This document shows positions 20,384-28,624 of a stretch of DNA of 64,000 nucleotides, piece by piece (position 1 is the stretch's first letter; each line of letters begins with the position of its first letter). The notes below the pieces were generated by a model that was given only the letters and a program-made list of their open reading frames with translations, did not search any database and was not told the DNA's origin. Origin of the DNA: an uncultured Ulvibacter sp. (GTDB taxonomy: Bacteria > Bacteroidota > Bacteroidia > Flavobacteriales > Flavobacteriaceae); the NCBI GenBank assembly GCA_943789105.1, contig CALSSW010000001.1:496001-560000 (forward strand). Direction: 5' to 3'. Both the position numbers and the translations under genes were made by a program.

Positions 20384-20433
20384 ACATTGGTTTTGTGTAA
20401 ATGTAAAAAAATCCAATTTAAAATAACAGTACA

Positions 20434-20468
20434 TAAAAAAAGCCGCTTAGTTATAAGCGGCTTTTCTA
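20434..20468 (-). terminator. Strong hairpin terminator downstream of the first modular T9SS gene
   Basis: AAAAGCCGCTTA at 20438-20449 and TAAGCGGCTTTT at 20454-20465 form a perfect 12-pair stem with a GTTA loop. On the minus strand it is followed by a T-run (complement of A-run at 20435-20440), as expected for the end of the gene stopping at 20486. Confidence 0.88.
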
Positions 20469-20485
20469 AAGTATTAAAAAGGTTA

Positions 20486-23400
20486 TTATTTTCTAATAAG
20501 CTTTTTTGTTGTAGTTACTCCATTAGAGATAGCATTTATAAAGTATGCTCCACTAGATAAACCTGATACGTCTACTGTAAATTCTTTACTATTTGGTGCC
20601 ATAGAAAGTACATTTTGACCTAGCATGTTAACTATATGTAATACAGTAATTGAAGTTGTTGCTGTAACAGTTACATTTCCATCTGCTGGATTTGGAGAAA
20701 ATACAAACGTAGTTACATCTATATCATTTACTCCAAGAGCTGTGGTGGTAAAAGTAACAGGTCCAACAAAATCACTGACATTGTTATTACCTCCACAATC
20801 TGTTTGGATGTAAGCATCATAACTAATACCTGGTATTAATCCTTGTGCGGTACCAGTTGTAGCTGTTGTATTTTCAAAAGCTACAGGTAAATCAACTTCT
20901 ATATCTGCACCTGCTATAAATACAGCCCAATCATAGGAAATTGCTCCAAGTGCTGCATCCCAAGATAGATCTGCAGTAGTTTCTGTTACATTATCTACAA
21001 CAAAGTTTTCTACCTCTGGACAAGGTATTACAATAGGAGCGCAGGTAACATCTGCAGCCCATCCTGTCTCTTGTACACTTGAATCTGAAGTGAACACAAA
21101 CGTTAGAGATCCACTTACATCTGTTGATGTAAATGTATCACCAATAGATAGTAAACTATTTGGATCACTTGGCTGTCCACCATCTCCACTTTCTTCACCA
21201 CAAAGTGTTTGTGCAAGTACAGGGTAGGTAGTATCTGGCCCATTATAAACTGTTAGGTAATCCCAACATCCATCTTGTGACCCAGCTCCAGTTGCAGATT
21301 CAATATCTACATAGGTAAAAGTTACTGTTACAACATCTCCCGCAACTTCTGGAGAAACTGTTGTTACCGTTGATTCATTAGCTAAATAATCTCCATCTAT
21401 GCCACCTTCATCATAATAGGTATCTCCACAGCCAACAGGTGGCACCGCGCATGTTACATCTGCAGACCATCCTGTTTCTTGTACACTTCCATCTGAAGAA
21501 AATACAAAAGTTAGGGCACCACTTTCATCTGATGATGTAAATGAATCACCAATAGATAATACACTTCCTGGCTCACCAGCTTGTCCTCCATCTCCACTTT
21601 CTTCACCACAAAGGGTTAAAGCCAATACAGGGAAGGTAGTGTCTGGTCCATCATATACAGTTAAGTAATCCCAACATCCTCCATTTGGCCCTCCTGTTTC
21701 CATGTCAACATATGTAAAGGTTACTGTAACCGCTTCACCAGGTACATCTGGAGTAATGGTAGTAACAGTAACTTCATTTGGTTGATAGTTTCCTGCAGAC
21801 CCTCCAGAATCTAAAAATAAACCACCACACTCAGGTCCAGGAAATGGAGTAGTGAATGATAATAGATTCTCTTGTGATAAACCATTGGTATCACAATCTG
21901 ACACTAAATACGCATCATATCCAGAATCAACGGTTAACCCAGTTGCAGTTGCGGTTACAATACCTGCCGCTATAGTTTCTGTGTAAACAGCTGTATCAAT
22001 AGTTGGGTCTGCACCAGCATCAAAAACACTTAAAGTGTATCCGTTTACAGCTTCTGCAACAACATCCCAAGTAAAGGTAGCATCTGTTTCTGTAATCACA
22101 GTAATTACAAAATTACTCGGAGCAGGACAGGCTACTAAAGTTGTAAAGAAATTAGGATCTGCAAGAGATATTCCTTCTGTATCACAATCTGCAATTACAT
22201 ATGCTTCATAATTGGTTTCTGGCGTAAGACCTGTTGCTGTTGCTGTTAGTGTACCAGTTGGTATATTTTCTGTATATACAGGAGTATCAAGGGTAGGATC
22301 ACTTCCTGCTATAAATACATTAACTATATATCCAGTGGTAGCTTCTACCACTGCGCTCCATGTAATCACTGCATCAAAGGCATTTGGTGCTACAACAACA
22401 TCTAATGGTTCTGGACAAGCAGGTAGGGGAGTAAATATTAATTCCCAGTCAAAAGGGTTTGTGTCTTCCCATCTGTCATCCCATTCTATTAAATATTCTT
22501 GACCTCCTATAACATTTATTTCTTCTATTGAAGATCCAAAACCATTTGGAGCATCACAACCATCATCATCATTATCTACAAGTGTAAGCGTGTCACATCC
22601 ATCTGTGTATACAAACAGCCTTGTGTCTACAGGAGCAGGGTCTGAAATACAAGAATTAATGTTAATTGTACCACTCTCTATTGGTGTGTAGCTATACCAT
22701 AGTGCGTCAGGACCAAGATCATCTGTTACATTTGCTGACCCTCCAGAGTCTGCAACAATAAACACATCATTGTAAACTCCAGGGGTTACCTCAAGTGCAT
22801 TTGCACATGTTGTTCCACCAACATTTAGGTTGAATTGATTTAGATTATCCCAGTAATATGTTTGAGAGGCAGGATCTACCACATTAAAATTCATAAATAT
22901 AGTTACAGACTCAAAGGTTAAACCTCCTTCAGCGCTAAAGTCAAAAGAAACTGTTTCCCAGGCACCCGTTACAGTAGTATTAGCTTGTCTCTCTGCGTTT
23001 ACACCTGTTGTTGCATTTTCTAACTTTAAAAGTACGGGCGTGTTTGGAATTGGAGACCACACCGTCATTGTGAAGCCTTTATTTGTTATAATATCAATAG
23101 GAGTGTCTAACCCAAAGTTTACTCCTGCAAAGCTGGCGTTTGCTGGAACTGTATTTTCAGCTACAGTAGCAGAAGTATTTACTCCAGTTGCATCTGGATT
23201 TGCAATGGCTTGGGTAAATGACCCGTTAAAATCTTGGAATGCGGGTGATTGGTTTTCAAGAGTAATAGGTAACTCTATAGTTGCAGGCGGTATGAATTCA
23301 CAAGTTACATTCAAGGTATACTCACCTGTATTTGCGCCAAATCCTGTTACATAAATAATGTATGTTTCTGATGCAGTACCTATGAATGATACCTCAGATT

Positions 23401-23752
23401 GAACACCGCCTGAGTCATCATTTCCACCAATACATAAAAGCGCATCACAAGCTCCAGAAAATACCCCAAGTTTTGTGTCAAAAACAGAACCAAAAGTATC
23501 TACGGTAACATTGTAAAATCCATCTGCAGGAATTTGAATCGAATACCATTCTCCTGGAGCGGTATTTAATGTAGTACCACAAACCTCCTGAGGTTCGCCT
23601 ATAATTGTTGCATCTGTAGTATCTCCAACAGTGCTTGAGCCACAATCAACTAATATCGCGTCTTCACAAATATCGTTTGGACTTTGTGCATTGGATTGCC
23701 AAACTAAAGAGCTGGCTAAAAGTAGTATGGTTAGGATGTAAATTTTTCTCAT
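20486..23752 (-). CDS. Giant secreted modular protein A (PPC-like, jelly-roll-like, Fn3, CUB domains; T9SS)
   Basis: A 1088-residue exported protein. Order of parts: signal peptide 1-23; pre-peptidase-like module D (28-152, with IPADGFYNVTVDTFGS); jelly-roll-like module C (160-305, with WDNL near its end); PPC-like module P (316-442, with NDDDGCDAP and EYLIEWDDRW); two fibronectin type III domains (445-538, 541-636); two CUB domains (642-768, 775-904, each with CWDYLTVY); a third Fn3 (910-1004); and a T9SS type A sorting domain (1015-1088, from FSPNPADG to KLIRK). No catalytic domain is visible. I infer a surface adhesin or binding protein; the ligand is unknown. Modules D, C and P recur in the next upstream gene. 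Confidence 0.85.
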   Translation of the reverse strand: MRKIYILTILLLASSLVWQSNAQSPNDICEDAILVDCGSSTVGDTTDATIIGEPQEVCGTTLNTAPGEWYSIQIPADGFYNVTVDTFGSVFDTKLGVFSGACDALLCIGGNDDSGGVQSEVSFIGTASETYIIYVTGFGANTGEYTLNVTCEFIPPATIELPITLENQSPAFQDFNGSFTQAIANPDATGVNTSATVAENTVPANASFAGVNFGLDTPIDIITNKGFTMTVWSPIPNTPVLLKLENATTGVNAERQANTTVTGAWETVSFDFSAEGGLTFESVTIFMNFNVVDPASQTYYWDNLNQFNLNVGGTTCANALEVTPGVYNDVFIVADSGGSANVTDDLGPDALWYSYTPIESGTININSCISDPAPVDTRLFVYTDGCDTLTLVDNDDDGCDAPNGFGSSIEEINVIGGQEYLIEWDDRWEDTNPFDWELIFTPLPACPEPLDVVVAPNAFDAVITWSAVVEATTGYIVNVFIAGSDPTLDTPVYTENIPTGTLTATATGLTPETNYEAYVIADCDTEGISLADPNFFTTLVACPAPSNFVITVITETDATFTWDVVAEAVNGYTLSVFDAGADPTIDTAVYTETIAAGIVTATATGLTVDSGYDAYLVSDCDTNGLSQENLLSFTTPFPGPECGGLFLDSGGSAGNYQPNEVTVTTITPDVPGEAVTVTFTYVDMETGGPNGGCWDYLTVYDGPDTTFPVLALTLCGEESGDGGQAGEPGSVLSIGDSFTSSDESGALTFVFSSDGSVQETGWSADVTCAVPPVGCGDTYYDEGGIDGDYLANESTVTTVSPEVAGDVVTVTFTYVDIESATGAGSQDGCWDYLTVYNGPDTTYPVLAQTLCGEESGDGGQPSDPNSLLSIGDTFTSTDVSGSLTFVFTSDSSVQETGWAADVTCAPIVIPCPEVENFVVDNVTETTADLSWDAALGAISYDWAVFIAGADIEVDLPVAFENTTATTGTAQGLIPGISYDAYIQTDCGGNNNVSDFVGPVTFTTTALGVNDIDVTTFVFSPNPADGNVTVTATTSITVLHIVNMLGQNVLSMAPNSKEFTVDVSGLSSGAYFINAISNGVTTTKKLIRK
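21041..21430 (-). repeat. CUB domain, second copy (intragenic repeat)
   Basis: Encodes residues 775-904 of modular protein A. It shares with the copy at 21449-21829 the segments TVTFTYVD, CWDYLTVY, LCGEESGDGGQ and SVQETGW, so the two are a recent tandem duplication. Their DNA is visibly similar as well. Confidence 0.75.
21449..21829 (-). repeat. CUB domain, first copy (intragenic repeat)
   Basis: Encodes residues 642-768 of modular protein A. The C-x-D-Y-L-x-V-Y-D-G-P core and the F-x-F-S-S-D-x-S-V-x-x-x-G-W end are typical of CUB domains, which are usually extracellular binding domains. It is paired with the copy at 21041-21430. Confidence 0.75.
22427..22807 (-). repeat. Module P, copy in protein A
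   Basis: Encodes residues 316-442. Conserved blocks are ALWYSYTP, INSCISDP, DTRL, YTDGCDTLTLV, NDDDGCDAP, EYLIEWDDRW and FDWEL. Three more copies lie in protein B at 25092-25460, 26484-26852 and 26889-27257. The module resembles bacterial pre-peptidase C-terminal (PPC) domains. Confidence 0.7.
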
Positions 23753-23929
23753 AATTTTAAATATTTTTTTTATTGTTAAGAACCTTTTGCTAATTTAACA
23801 ATAATCTCAAAGTAATTAACTAAATAATAAAAAAATAAAGAGGGTTTTTTAAAGCCCACTTCCGTATTTTTTATATCAAGATGTTTTTTAGGATTTAGTC
23901 AAGATTAAATTAAATATTAAACACAAAAA

Positions 23930-23957
23930 AAGGGGAGGCTAAAATTAGCCTCCCCTT
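23930..23957 (-). terminator. Strong hairpin terminator downstream of the second modular T9SS gene
   Basis: AAGGGGAGGCTA (23930-23941) pairs perfectly with TAGCCTCCCCTT (23946-23957) around a four-base loop. Reading the minus strand, a T-run follows (complement of the A-run before 23931). It lies 22 bases past the stop of the gene ending at 23979. Confidence 0.88.
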
Positions 23958-23978
23958 CTTTTAAAGATTGAATATTAA

Positions 23979-26900
23979 TTATTCTTTAACAAACTTCATA
24001 GTTTGTACTCTCCCATTAGAGAATAATACATTAGCAATATATACTCCAGTTCTTAACTGAGATACATTCACTGTACTTGATGTATTATTAACTTCAATAG
24101 TAGAAACAGTTTGACCTAAAAGATTCATGATCTGAATCGTTGCTATTTCTTGCGAAGCATCTAATGTAACAACAGACGTTGCAGGGTTAGGATACATTGC
24201 AATATCAATAAGATCATTTTGTGTAACATCTAATACGGTTTCACAAGCCACATTTAAGACATATACCCCAGCATTTGTTCCAAATCCTGTTACATATAAA
24301 ATGTAGGTTTCTGATGCAGTACCAACAAATGATACTTCAGACTGAACCCCATCTGTATCGTCATTTCCATCTACACATACTAAAGCATCACAAGTTCCTG
24401 AGAATACTCCAAGTTTTGTATCAAATGCAGATCCAAATGTATCTACTGTTACGTTGTAATCACCGTCTGCTGGAATGGTTAAGGTGTGCCATGCGCCTGG
24501 TGCAGTGTTTAAAGCTGTCCCACAAGCTTCTTCTGGTGCTCCTATATTAAAGAAGTCGGAAGTATCTCCTGTGTATGTAGCTCCACAATCTATTGCAAAG
24601 GCATCTCCACAAAGGTCGTTGGTTACAATAATTTCATTTACAAGCTCTAGGTCATCCCAGTAGTATGTCTGGTCTGCTGGGTCAACAACATTAAAGTTCA
24701 TAAATAATGTAACAGACTCAAATGTTAACTGCCCAACTTGACTAAAGTCAAAAGAGATTGTTTCCCAAGCACTCGTTGTAGTAGTTGTAGCAAGGACCTC
24801 TGCATTTGCTCCAGAGGCATTCTCTAACTTTAATAGGACTGGTGTATTTAAAACTGGAGACCAAACCTTTAGCGTAAAGAACTTGTCATCAGTAATATCT
24901 ATATTAGTATCTAGTGGGAAATTAACACCTGCAAAAGCTAGGTTAGCTGGAACAGTGTTTTGGGCTACGTTAGCAGAAGCGTTTCCTGCTGCATCTGGAT
25001 TTGCAATGATTTGAGTGTCAGATCCGTTAAAATCACCAAATACTGGAGTTTGACCACCTTCAAGGGTAATCGGTAATTCAACTAAAGGAGCAGGTGTAAA
25101 TGTTAGCTCCCAGTCGAACTGGTCTGCACCCCATCTGTCATCCCACTCAATTAGGTATTCTTGACCTGCGTTTACCACAGCACCTGTTACGATAGATCCA
25201 AAACCGTTTGGAGCATCACAACCATCATCATCATTGGCAACTGCAGTTAGAGTATCGCAACCATCTGTCCAAACCCATAATCTAGTGTCGATACCTGCTG
25301 GATCAGAAATACAAGAGTTGATATCTATAGAACCACTAGCTTCTGCAGTGTATACATACCAAAGCGCACTCAATTCGTCCCCTTCAGTTGCACTACCAGT
25401 ACCTTCAGTAATTGCAACATCATTATAAACCCCTGGTACAGCAACTAGAGCTGTAGCACAAGAAAGTCCATCACTTAAAACTGGACAAGGTGTATTGGCA
25501 GCTCTTGGAGTTGGTACTTGTGCACAGAAAATTCCTGTAGCCGCGTCAAATTGCAGGGACTCAGTATCTTTGGCTCCATTTTCGTTCTCATCCCACTGTG
25601 TGGTTTGACCTAATGCTGCTAGTAATCCAGCATCATCAGCATCACTTGTTCCATACACAACAGCATCTACAAGACCAGCGTCTGTGGCTGCAGTACCGTC
25701 AGGGAAGTTTGCTGCATCTGCCATATATAATGCTACAGCATCTGCTCCGTTTTGGATAGTGTTACTAGCTCCCATTGTAATGTCTGCTCCTGCAACTGCG
25801 TCACTTCCTAGAAGGAAATAACCGTTTTCATCTGAAGCAAATCCAGTAAGATCTACAGTTCTGTAACTTGTGTCACTAGAACCATTAAAGAATACTGCAA
25901 GCATACCATCTAAAGACTGGTTAGCAAATTCTGTTTGTATTTCTAAAAATTCTTGATCGTCAGTGCCTGTTTGATCTGCATCAATCTCAGATATTAAAGC
26001 ACCACCACTAACAACAAGATCTACTTGTTCTAGGTTATCCCAGTAGTAAACTTGAGTTGCTGTATCTAATACATTAAAGTTCATAAATATTGTTACAGAC
26101 TCAAAAGTTAAATCACCTTCAGCGCTAAAGTCAAAAGAAAGAGTTTCCCATGCACCAGTTGTGGTGGTTGTAGCAGCTCTTTCAGCATTTACACCTGTTG
26201 TTGCATTCTCTAACTTTAAAAGTACTGGAGTGTTTGCAACAGGAGACCAAACTGTCATTGTAAATCCTTTTTGAGTAGCAATATCAATATTTGTATCTAA
26301 ACCAAAGTTAACACCTGCAAAAGCTGCGTTAGCTGGTACAGTGTTTTCAGCTACAGTAGCAGAAGTATTTGCTCCTGATGCATCTGGATTTGCAATAGCT
26401 TGGGTAGACGATCCGTTAAAATCACCAAACATTGGTAATTGGTTTTCAAGTGTTATAGGTAATACGGTAGGATCTAAAGGTGCTGGAGTGAATGTTAATT
26501 CCCAGTCAAAAGCATCTGCGCCCCATCTATCATCCCATTGGATTAAGTATTCCTGTCCAGAGACTACGGCTACATCTGCAATTAAAGATCCAAAAGTAGT
26601 AGGAGCGTCACAACCATCATCATCGTTGGCAACAGGAGTTAAAGTATCACAACCATCAGTGTATACATATAATCTAGTGTCTATACCAGCTGGGTCAGAA
26701 GCACAAGAGTTTATACCCATTGTACCATCCGCTTCTGCAGTGTAGCTATACCATAGGGCATCTGTTGCGCCAGCTTGTGTAGCACTTCCAGAACCTGGAG
26801 TAATAGCAGCATCATTGTAAATACCAGGAACTGCAGTAAATGCTTCACCACAGTTTAAACCTGTTGGAGGTACATATGCGTCTGGTCCAGTTAGTTCCCA

Positions 26901-27332
26901 GTCAAAGGCATCTGCACCCCACCTGTCATCCCACTGGATTAAATATTCTTGTTGTGCTACAACAGCAACATCAGCAAGTAATGATCCAAAAGTAGTAGGA
27001 GCATCACAACCGTCATCATCGTTGGCAACTAGTGTTAAAGTATCACATCCGTCTGTGTATACATATAATCTTGTGTCTATCCCAGCTGGATCAGAAGCAC
27101 AAGAATTAATGCTTAGTAATCCATCTGTAGCAGGAGTATAGCTATACCATAAGGCATCTGTTGCTCCAGCTTGTGTTGCACCTCCTGTTCCAGGTACGAT
27201 TGCGGCGTCTGAGTAGATTCCTGGGCCTGCTGTGACGGCATCTGCACAGGTGTCTCCACCATTTTGCGAGTTAGCTTGCCAACCAAGGGTTGTCATGAGT
27301 GCTAACATAAGTAAAGTAGTAATTTTTTTCAT
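23979..27332 (-). CDS. Giant secreted modular protein B (PPC-like, jelly-roll-like, lamin-tail domains; T9SS)
   Basis: A 1117-residue exported protein, paralogous to its downstream neighbour. Order of parts: signal peptide 1-22; modules P1 (26-148) and P2 (161-283); jelly-roll-like C1 (290-440); a lamin-tail-like domain (445-620, starting ISEIDADQTGTDDQEFLEI and ending TPRAANTPCP); P3 (625-747); C2 (752-900); pre-peptidase-like D (906-1030); and a T9SS type A sorting domain (1042-1117, from MYPNPATS to MKFVKE). There is no protease, glycosidase or nuclease domain, so I infer an extracellular binding or structural role. The four-Asp/Gly clusters (NDDDGCDAP) look calcium-binding. A separate terminator follows it, so the two giant genes can be expressed as separate units. 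Confidence 0.85.
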   Translation of the reverse strand: MKKITTLLMLALMTTLGWQANSQNGGDTCADAVTAGPGIYSDAAIVPGTGGATQAGATDALWYSYTPATDGLLSINSCASDPAGIDTRLYVYTDGCDTLTLVANDDDGCDAPTTFGSLLADVAVVAQQEYLIQWDDRWGADAFDWELTGPDAYVPPTGLNCGEAFTAVPGIYNDAAITPGSGSATQAGATDALWYSYTAEADGTMGINSCASDPAGIDTRLYVYTDGCDTLTPVANDDDGCDAPTTFGSLIADVAVVSGQEYLIQWDDRWGADAFDWELTFTPAPLDPTVLPITLENQLPMFGDFNGSSTQAIANPDASGANTSATVAENTVPANAAFAGVNFGLDTNIDIATQKGFTMTVWSPVANTPVLLKLENATTGVNAERAATTTTTGAWETLSFDFSAEGDLTFESVTIFMNFNVLDTATQVYYWDNLEQVDLVVSGGALISEIDADQTGTDDQEFLEIQTEFANQSLDGMLAVFFNGSSDTSYRTVDLTGFASDENGYFLLGSDAVAGADITMGASNTIQNGADAVALYMADAANFPDGTAATDAGLVDAVVYGTSDADDAGLLAALGQTTQWDENENGAKDTESLQFDAATGIFCAQVPTPRAANTPCPVLSDGLSCATALVAVPGVYNDVAITEGTGSATEGDELSALWYVYTAEASGSIDINSCISDPAGIDTRLWVWTDGCDTLTAVANDDDGCDAPNGFGSIVTGAVVNAGQEYLIEWDDRWGADQFDWELTFTPAPLVELPITLEGGQTPVFGDFNGSDTQIIANPDAAGNASANVAQNTVPANLAFAGVNFPLDTNIDITDDKFFTLKVWSPVLNTPVLLKLENASGANAEVLATTTTTSAWETISFDFSQVGQLTFESVTLFMNFNVVDPADQTYYWDDLELVNEIIVTNDLCGDAFAIDCGATYTGDTSDFFNIGAPEEACGTALNTAPGAWHTLTIPADGDYNVTVDTFGSAFDTKLGVFSGTCDALVCVDGNDDTDGVQSEVSFVGTASETYILYVTGFGTNAGVYVLNVACETVLDVTQNDLIDIAMYPNPATSVVTLDASQEIATIQIMNLLGQTVSTIEVNNTSSTVNVSQLRTGVYIANVLFSNGRVQTMKFVKE
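24633..25079 (-). repeat. Module C, second copy in protein B
   Basis: Encodes residues 752-900: LPITLEGG, FGDFNGSDTQ, NTVPANLAFAGVNF, NTPVLLKLEN, AWETISFDFS, FMNFNVVDP and YYWDDL. It is homologous to 26013-26465 in the same gene and 22838-23275 in protein A. The predicted all-beta, aromatic-ended module resembles carbohydrate-binding jelly rolls, but this is inference. Confidence 0.65.
25092..25460 (-). repeat. Module P, third copy in protein B
   Basis: Encodes residues 625-747. It keeps ALWYVYTAE, INSCISDPAGIDTRL, DGCDTLT, NDDDGCDAP and EYLIEWDDRWGAD. It is closer to the protein A copy (APNGFGS, INSCISDP) than to P1 and P2 (APTTFGS, INSCASDP), which suggests exchange between the two genes. 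Confidence 0.68.
26013..26465 (-). repeat. Module C, first copy in protein B
   Basis: Encodes residues 290-440. It shares long near-identical stretches with protein A residues 160-305 (for example NTSATVAENTVPANA and LLKLENATTGVNAER), and the DNA is strongly similar over much of the module, pointing to a fairly recent duplication or gene conversion. Confidence 0.7.
26484..26852 (-). repeat. Module P, second copy in protein B
   Basis: Encodes residues 161-283. Nearly the same as the adjacent P1 copy (ATQAGATDALWYSYT, INSCASDPAGIDTRL, NDDDGCDAPTTFGSL, EYLIQWDDRWGADAFDWEL), so P1 and P2 are a tandem duplication. Confidence 0.7.
26889..27257 (-). repeat. Module P, first copy in protein B
   Basis: Encodes residues 26-148, immediately after the signal peptide. 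Tandem partner of the copy at 26484-26852. Confidence 0.7.
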
Positions 27333-27593
27333 AAAAATATTTTTTTATTGAGTTAAGGAAAATTATTTATAATCAACAATATATGTAAATTGTGAACGGT
27401 TTGTTATTCATTTTTACATTTTTAGATGAAAGACTTATTCTATCTTTGAAGTGTAACTAATTATTGTGTTTTTATATAAATGATCATGTTTAAGATTTTT
27501 TATCTCTTTGTATGTTGAGGGATAAAATTTAATTATATCACTTAGATTACTTTAAAAATAATGCGATATTTTAAAACTTAAACAAATACACAA

Positions 27594-27992
27594 TTGGGTT
27601 TATTTAGCGCATTTAAAAAAGAAGATACTAGTAAAAAAGTCAAAGAAAACAGCAAATTTACTTGGATTGATCTAACCTCAATTGACCAATTACTAGAGAT
27701 TCAAGAACAATCTAAAATAACACCAGTTGTTATTTTTAAGCACTCTACTAGGTGTGTAATAAGCCGCATGGTGTTGAGAGAATTTGAGCGTAGTTTTCCA
27801 GAAAAAGGTAGTAGTTGTTGCTTATATTTTTTAGACCTTTTAGCATACAGAGATATTTCAAATAAAATTGCTGCAACATTCCAGGTTTTTCATCAAAGCC
27901 CGCAACTTATAGTTATAAAAAATGGTGAGGCCGTATACAATGCCTCACATAATGAAATCAAAGCCAATGCTATAAAAGATATTATCTTGTAG
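27594..27992 (+). CDS. ytxJ: Bacillithiol system redox-active protein YtxJ
   Basis: A 132-residue monothiol thioredoxin-fold protein. The key motif is KHSTRCVISRMVLREFE, with one redox cysteine (about residue 54) followed by I-S, as in YtxJ, which is thought to act as a bacilliredoxin-type protein removing bacillithiol from proteins. The start is TTG at 27594 (GLFSAFKK matches the MGLF beginning of the family); no ATG fits. It is separated by about 260 bases from the divergent giant gene upstream and converges on the DoxX gene. bshB1 at 45.4 kb supports bacillithiol in this organism. Confidence 0.85.
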   Translation: MGLFSAFKKEDTSKKVKENSKFTWIDLTSIDQLLEIQEQSKITPVVIFKHSTRCVISRMVLREFERSFPEKGSSCCLYFLDLLAYRDISNKIAATFQVFHQSPQLIVIKNGEAVYNASHNEIKANAIKDIIL

Positions 27993-28012
27993 CTTCTCAA
28001 ATAACTATTTTT

Positions 28013-28024
28013 TTTGACGTCAAA
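28013..28024. promoter_or_regulatory. Perfect palindrome TTTGACGTCAAA
   Basis: A 12-base perfect inverted repeat between the convergent ytxJ and DoxX genes, flanked by T-run on the left and A-run on the right. It could be a regulator site or act as a weak bidirectional terminator; its position between converging 3' ends favours a terminator-like role. Confidence 0.35.
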
Positions 28025-28116
28025 TGCAAAAAAATATTACATATCTGTTGCATTAGATTTGCAAAACTATGATTGCAATGCTTTAGCCTTGCTATTTTGG
28101 TTAGATGACTTTTTGC

Positions 28117-28488
28117 TTATTTTCTGTCAACACTGTGTTTTCCTGCACCCAAAAGAGCAATAGCAACAAACGCAAATAAAAATAACAATGCTTTTTCTTT
28201 CACACCTATAGGGTCTGCGCCATGAACTATAAATGCAGCAACTCCCATGGTAATTATAACAGGAATACTGGCCAGACGTGTTTTGTATCCAATAATAATT
28301 AGCAACGGGCAAATAGCCTCTGCTATTACGACTAAAACTGTTGTGACTAAAACTCCAATACCTATTGGATCTGACTTCATCAAAGTTCCTTGTATGAGAT
28401 TTAAAAGTTTAGGTATGCCGTGAAACAGCATCATTGCACTAAAAGTAAAACGCAATAAAAATAAGCCAATGTGGTATGTAGATGTCAT
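28117..28488 (-). CDS. DoxX family membrane protein
   Basis: A 123-residue protein with about four transmembrane helices. The N-terminal LFLLRFTFSAMMLFHGIPKL, with H-G-x-P/x-K, and the following E-x-x-x-P/L (AEAICPLLIIIGYKTRLAS) fit the DoxX/SURF4-like family of small quinone-associated or redox membrane proteins. The exact activity is unknown. Monocistronic, convergent with ytxJ and divergent from menA. Confidence 0.82.
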   Translation of the reverse strand: MTSTYHIGLFLLRFTFSAMMLFHGIPKLLNLIQGTLMKSDPIGIGVLVTTVLVVIAEAICPLLIIIGYKTRLASIPVIITMGVAAFIVHGADPIGVKEKALLFLFAFVAIALLGAGKHSVDRK

Positions 28489-28624
28489 AATGTAGTTGTT
28501 GATATTTTTTGTTTAAAAATAGAAAAGTTTTTGGTAATTAGACTTTTTGTAGGCACAAATTTGAATTATAATATAGGACATGATTTTATATTTAAGCTGT
28601 ATTTTTACAAAAATTAAACGTTTA

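Noticed and set aside
20486..27332. CRISPR-like or satellite repeats
   Set aside because: The repeats are about 120-150 codons long, stay in frame and encode protein modules, with no spacers.
27333..27593. Hidden gene or RNA in the 261-base gap upstream of ytxJ
   Set aside because: It is AT-rich, with no convincing start codon frame, hairpin or conserved pattern that I can see; it probably holds two divergent promoters.
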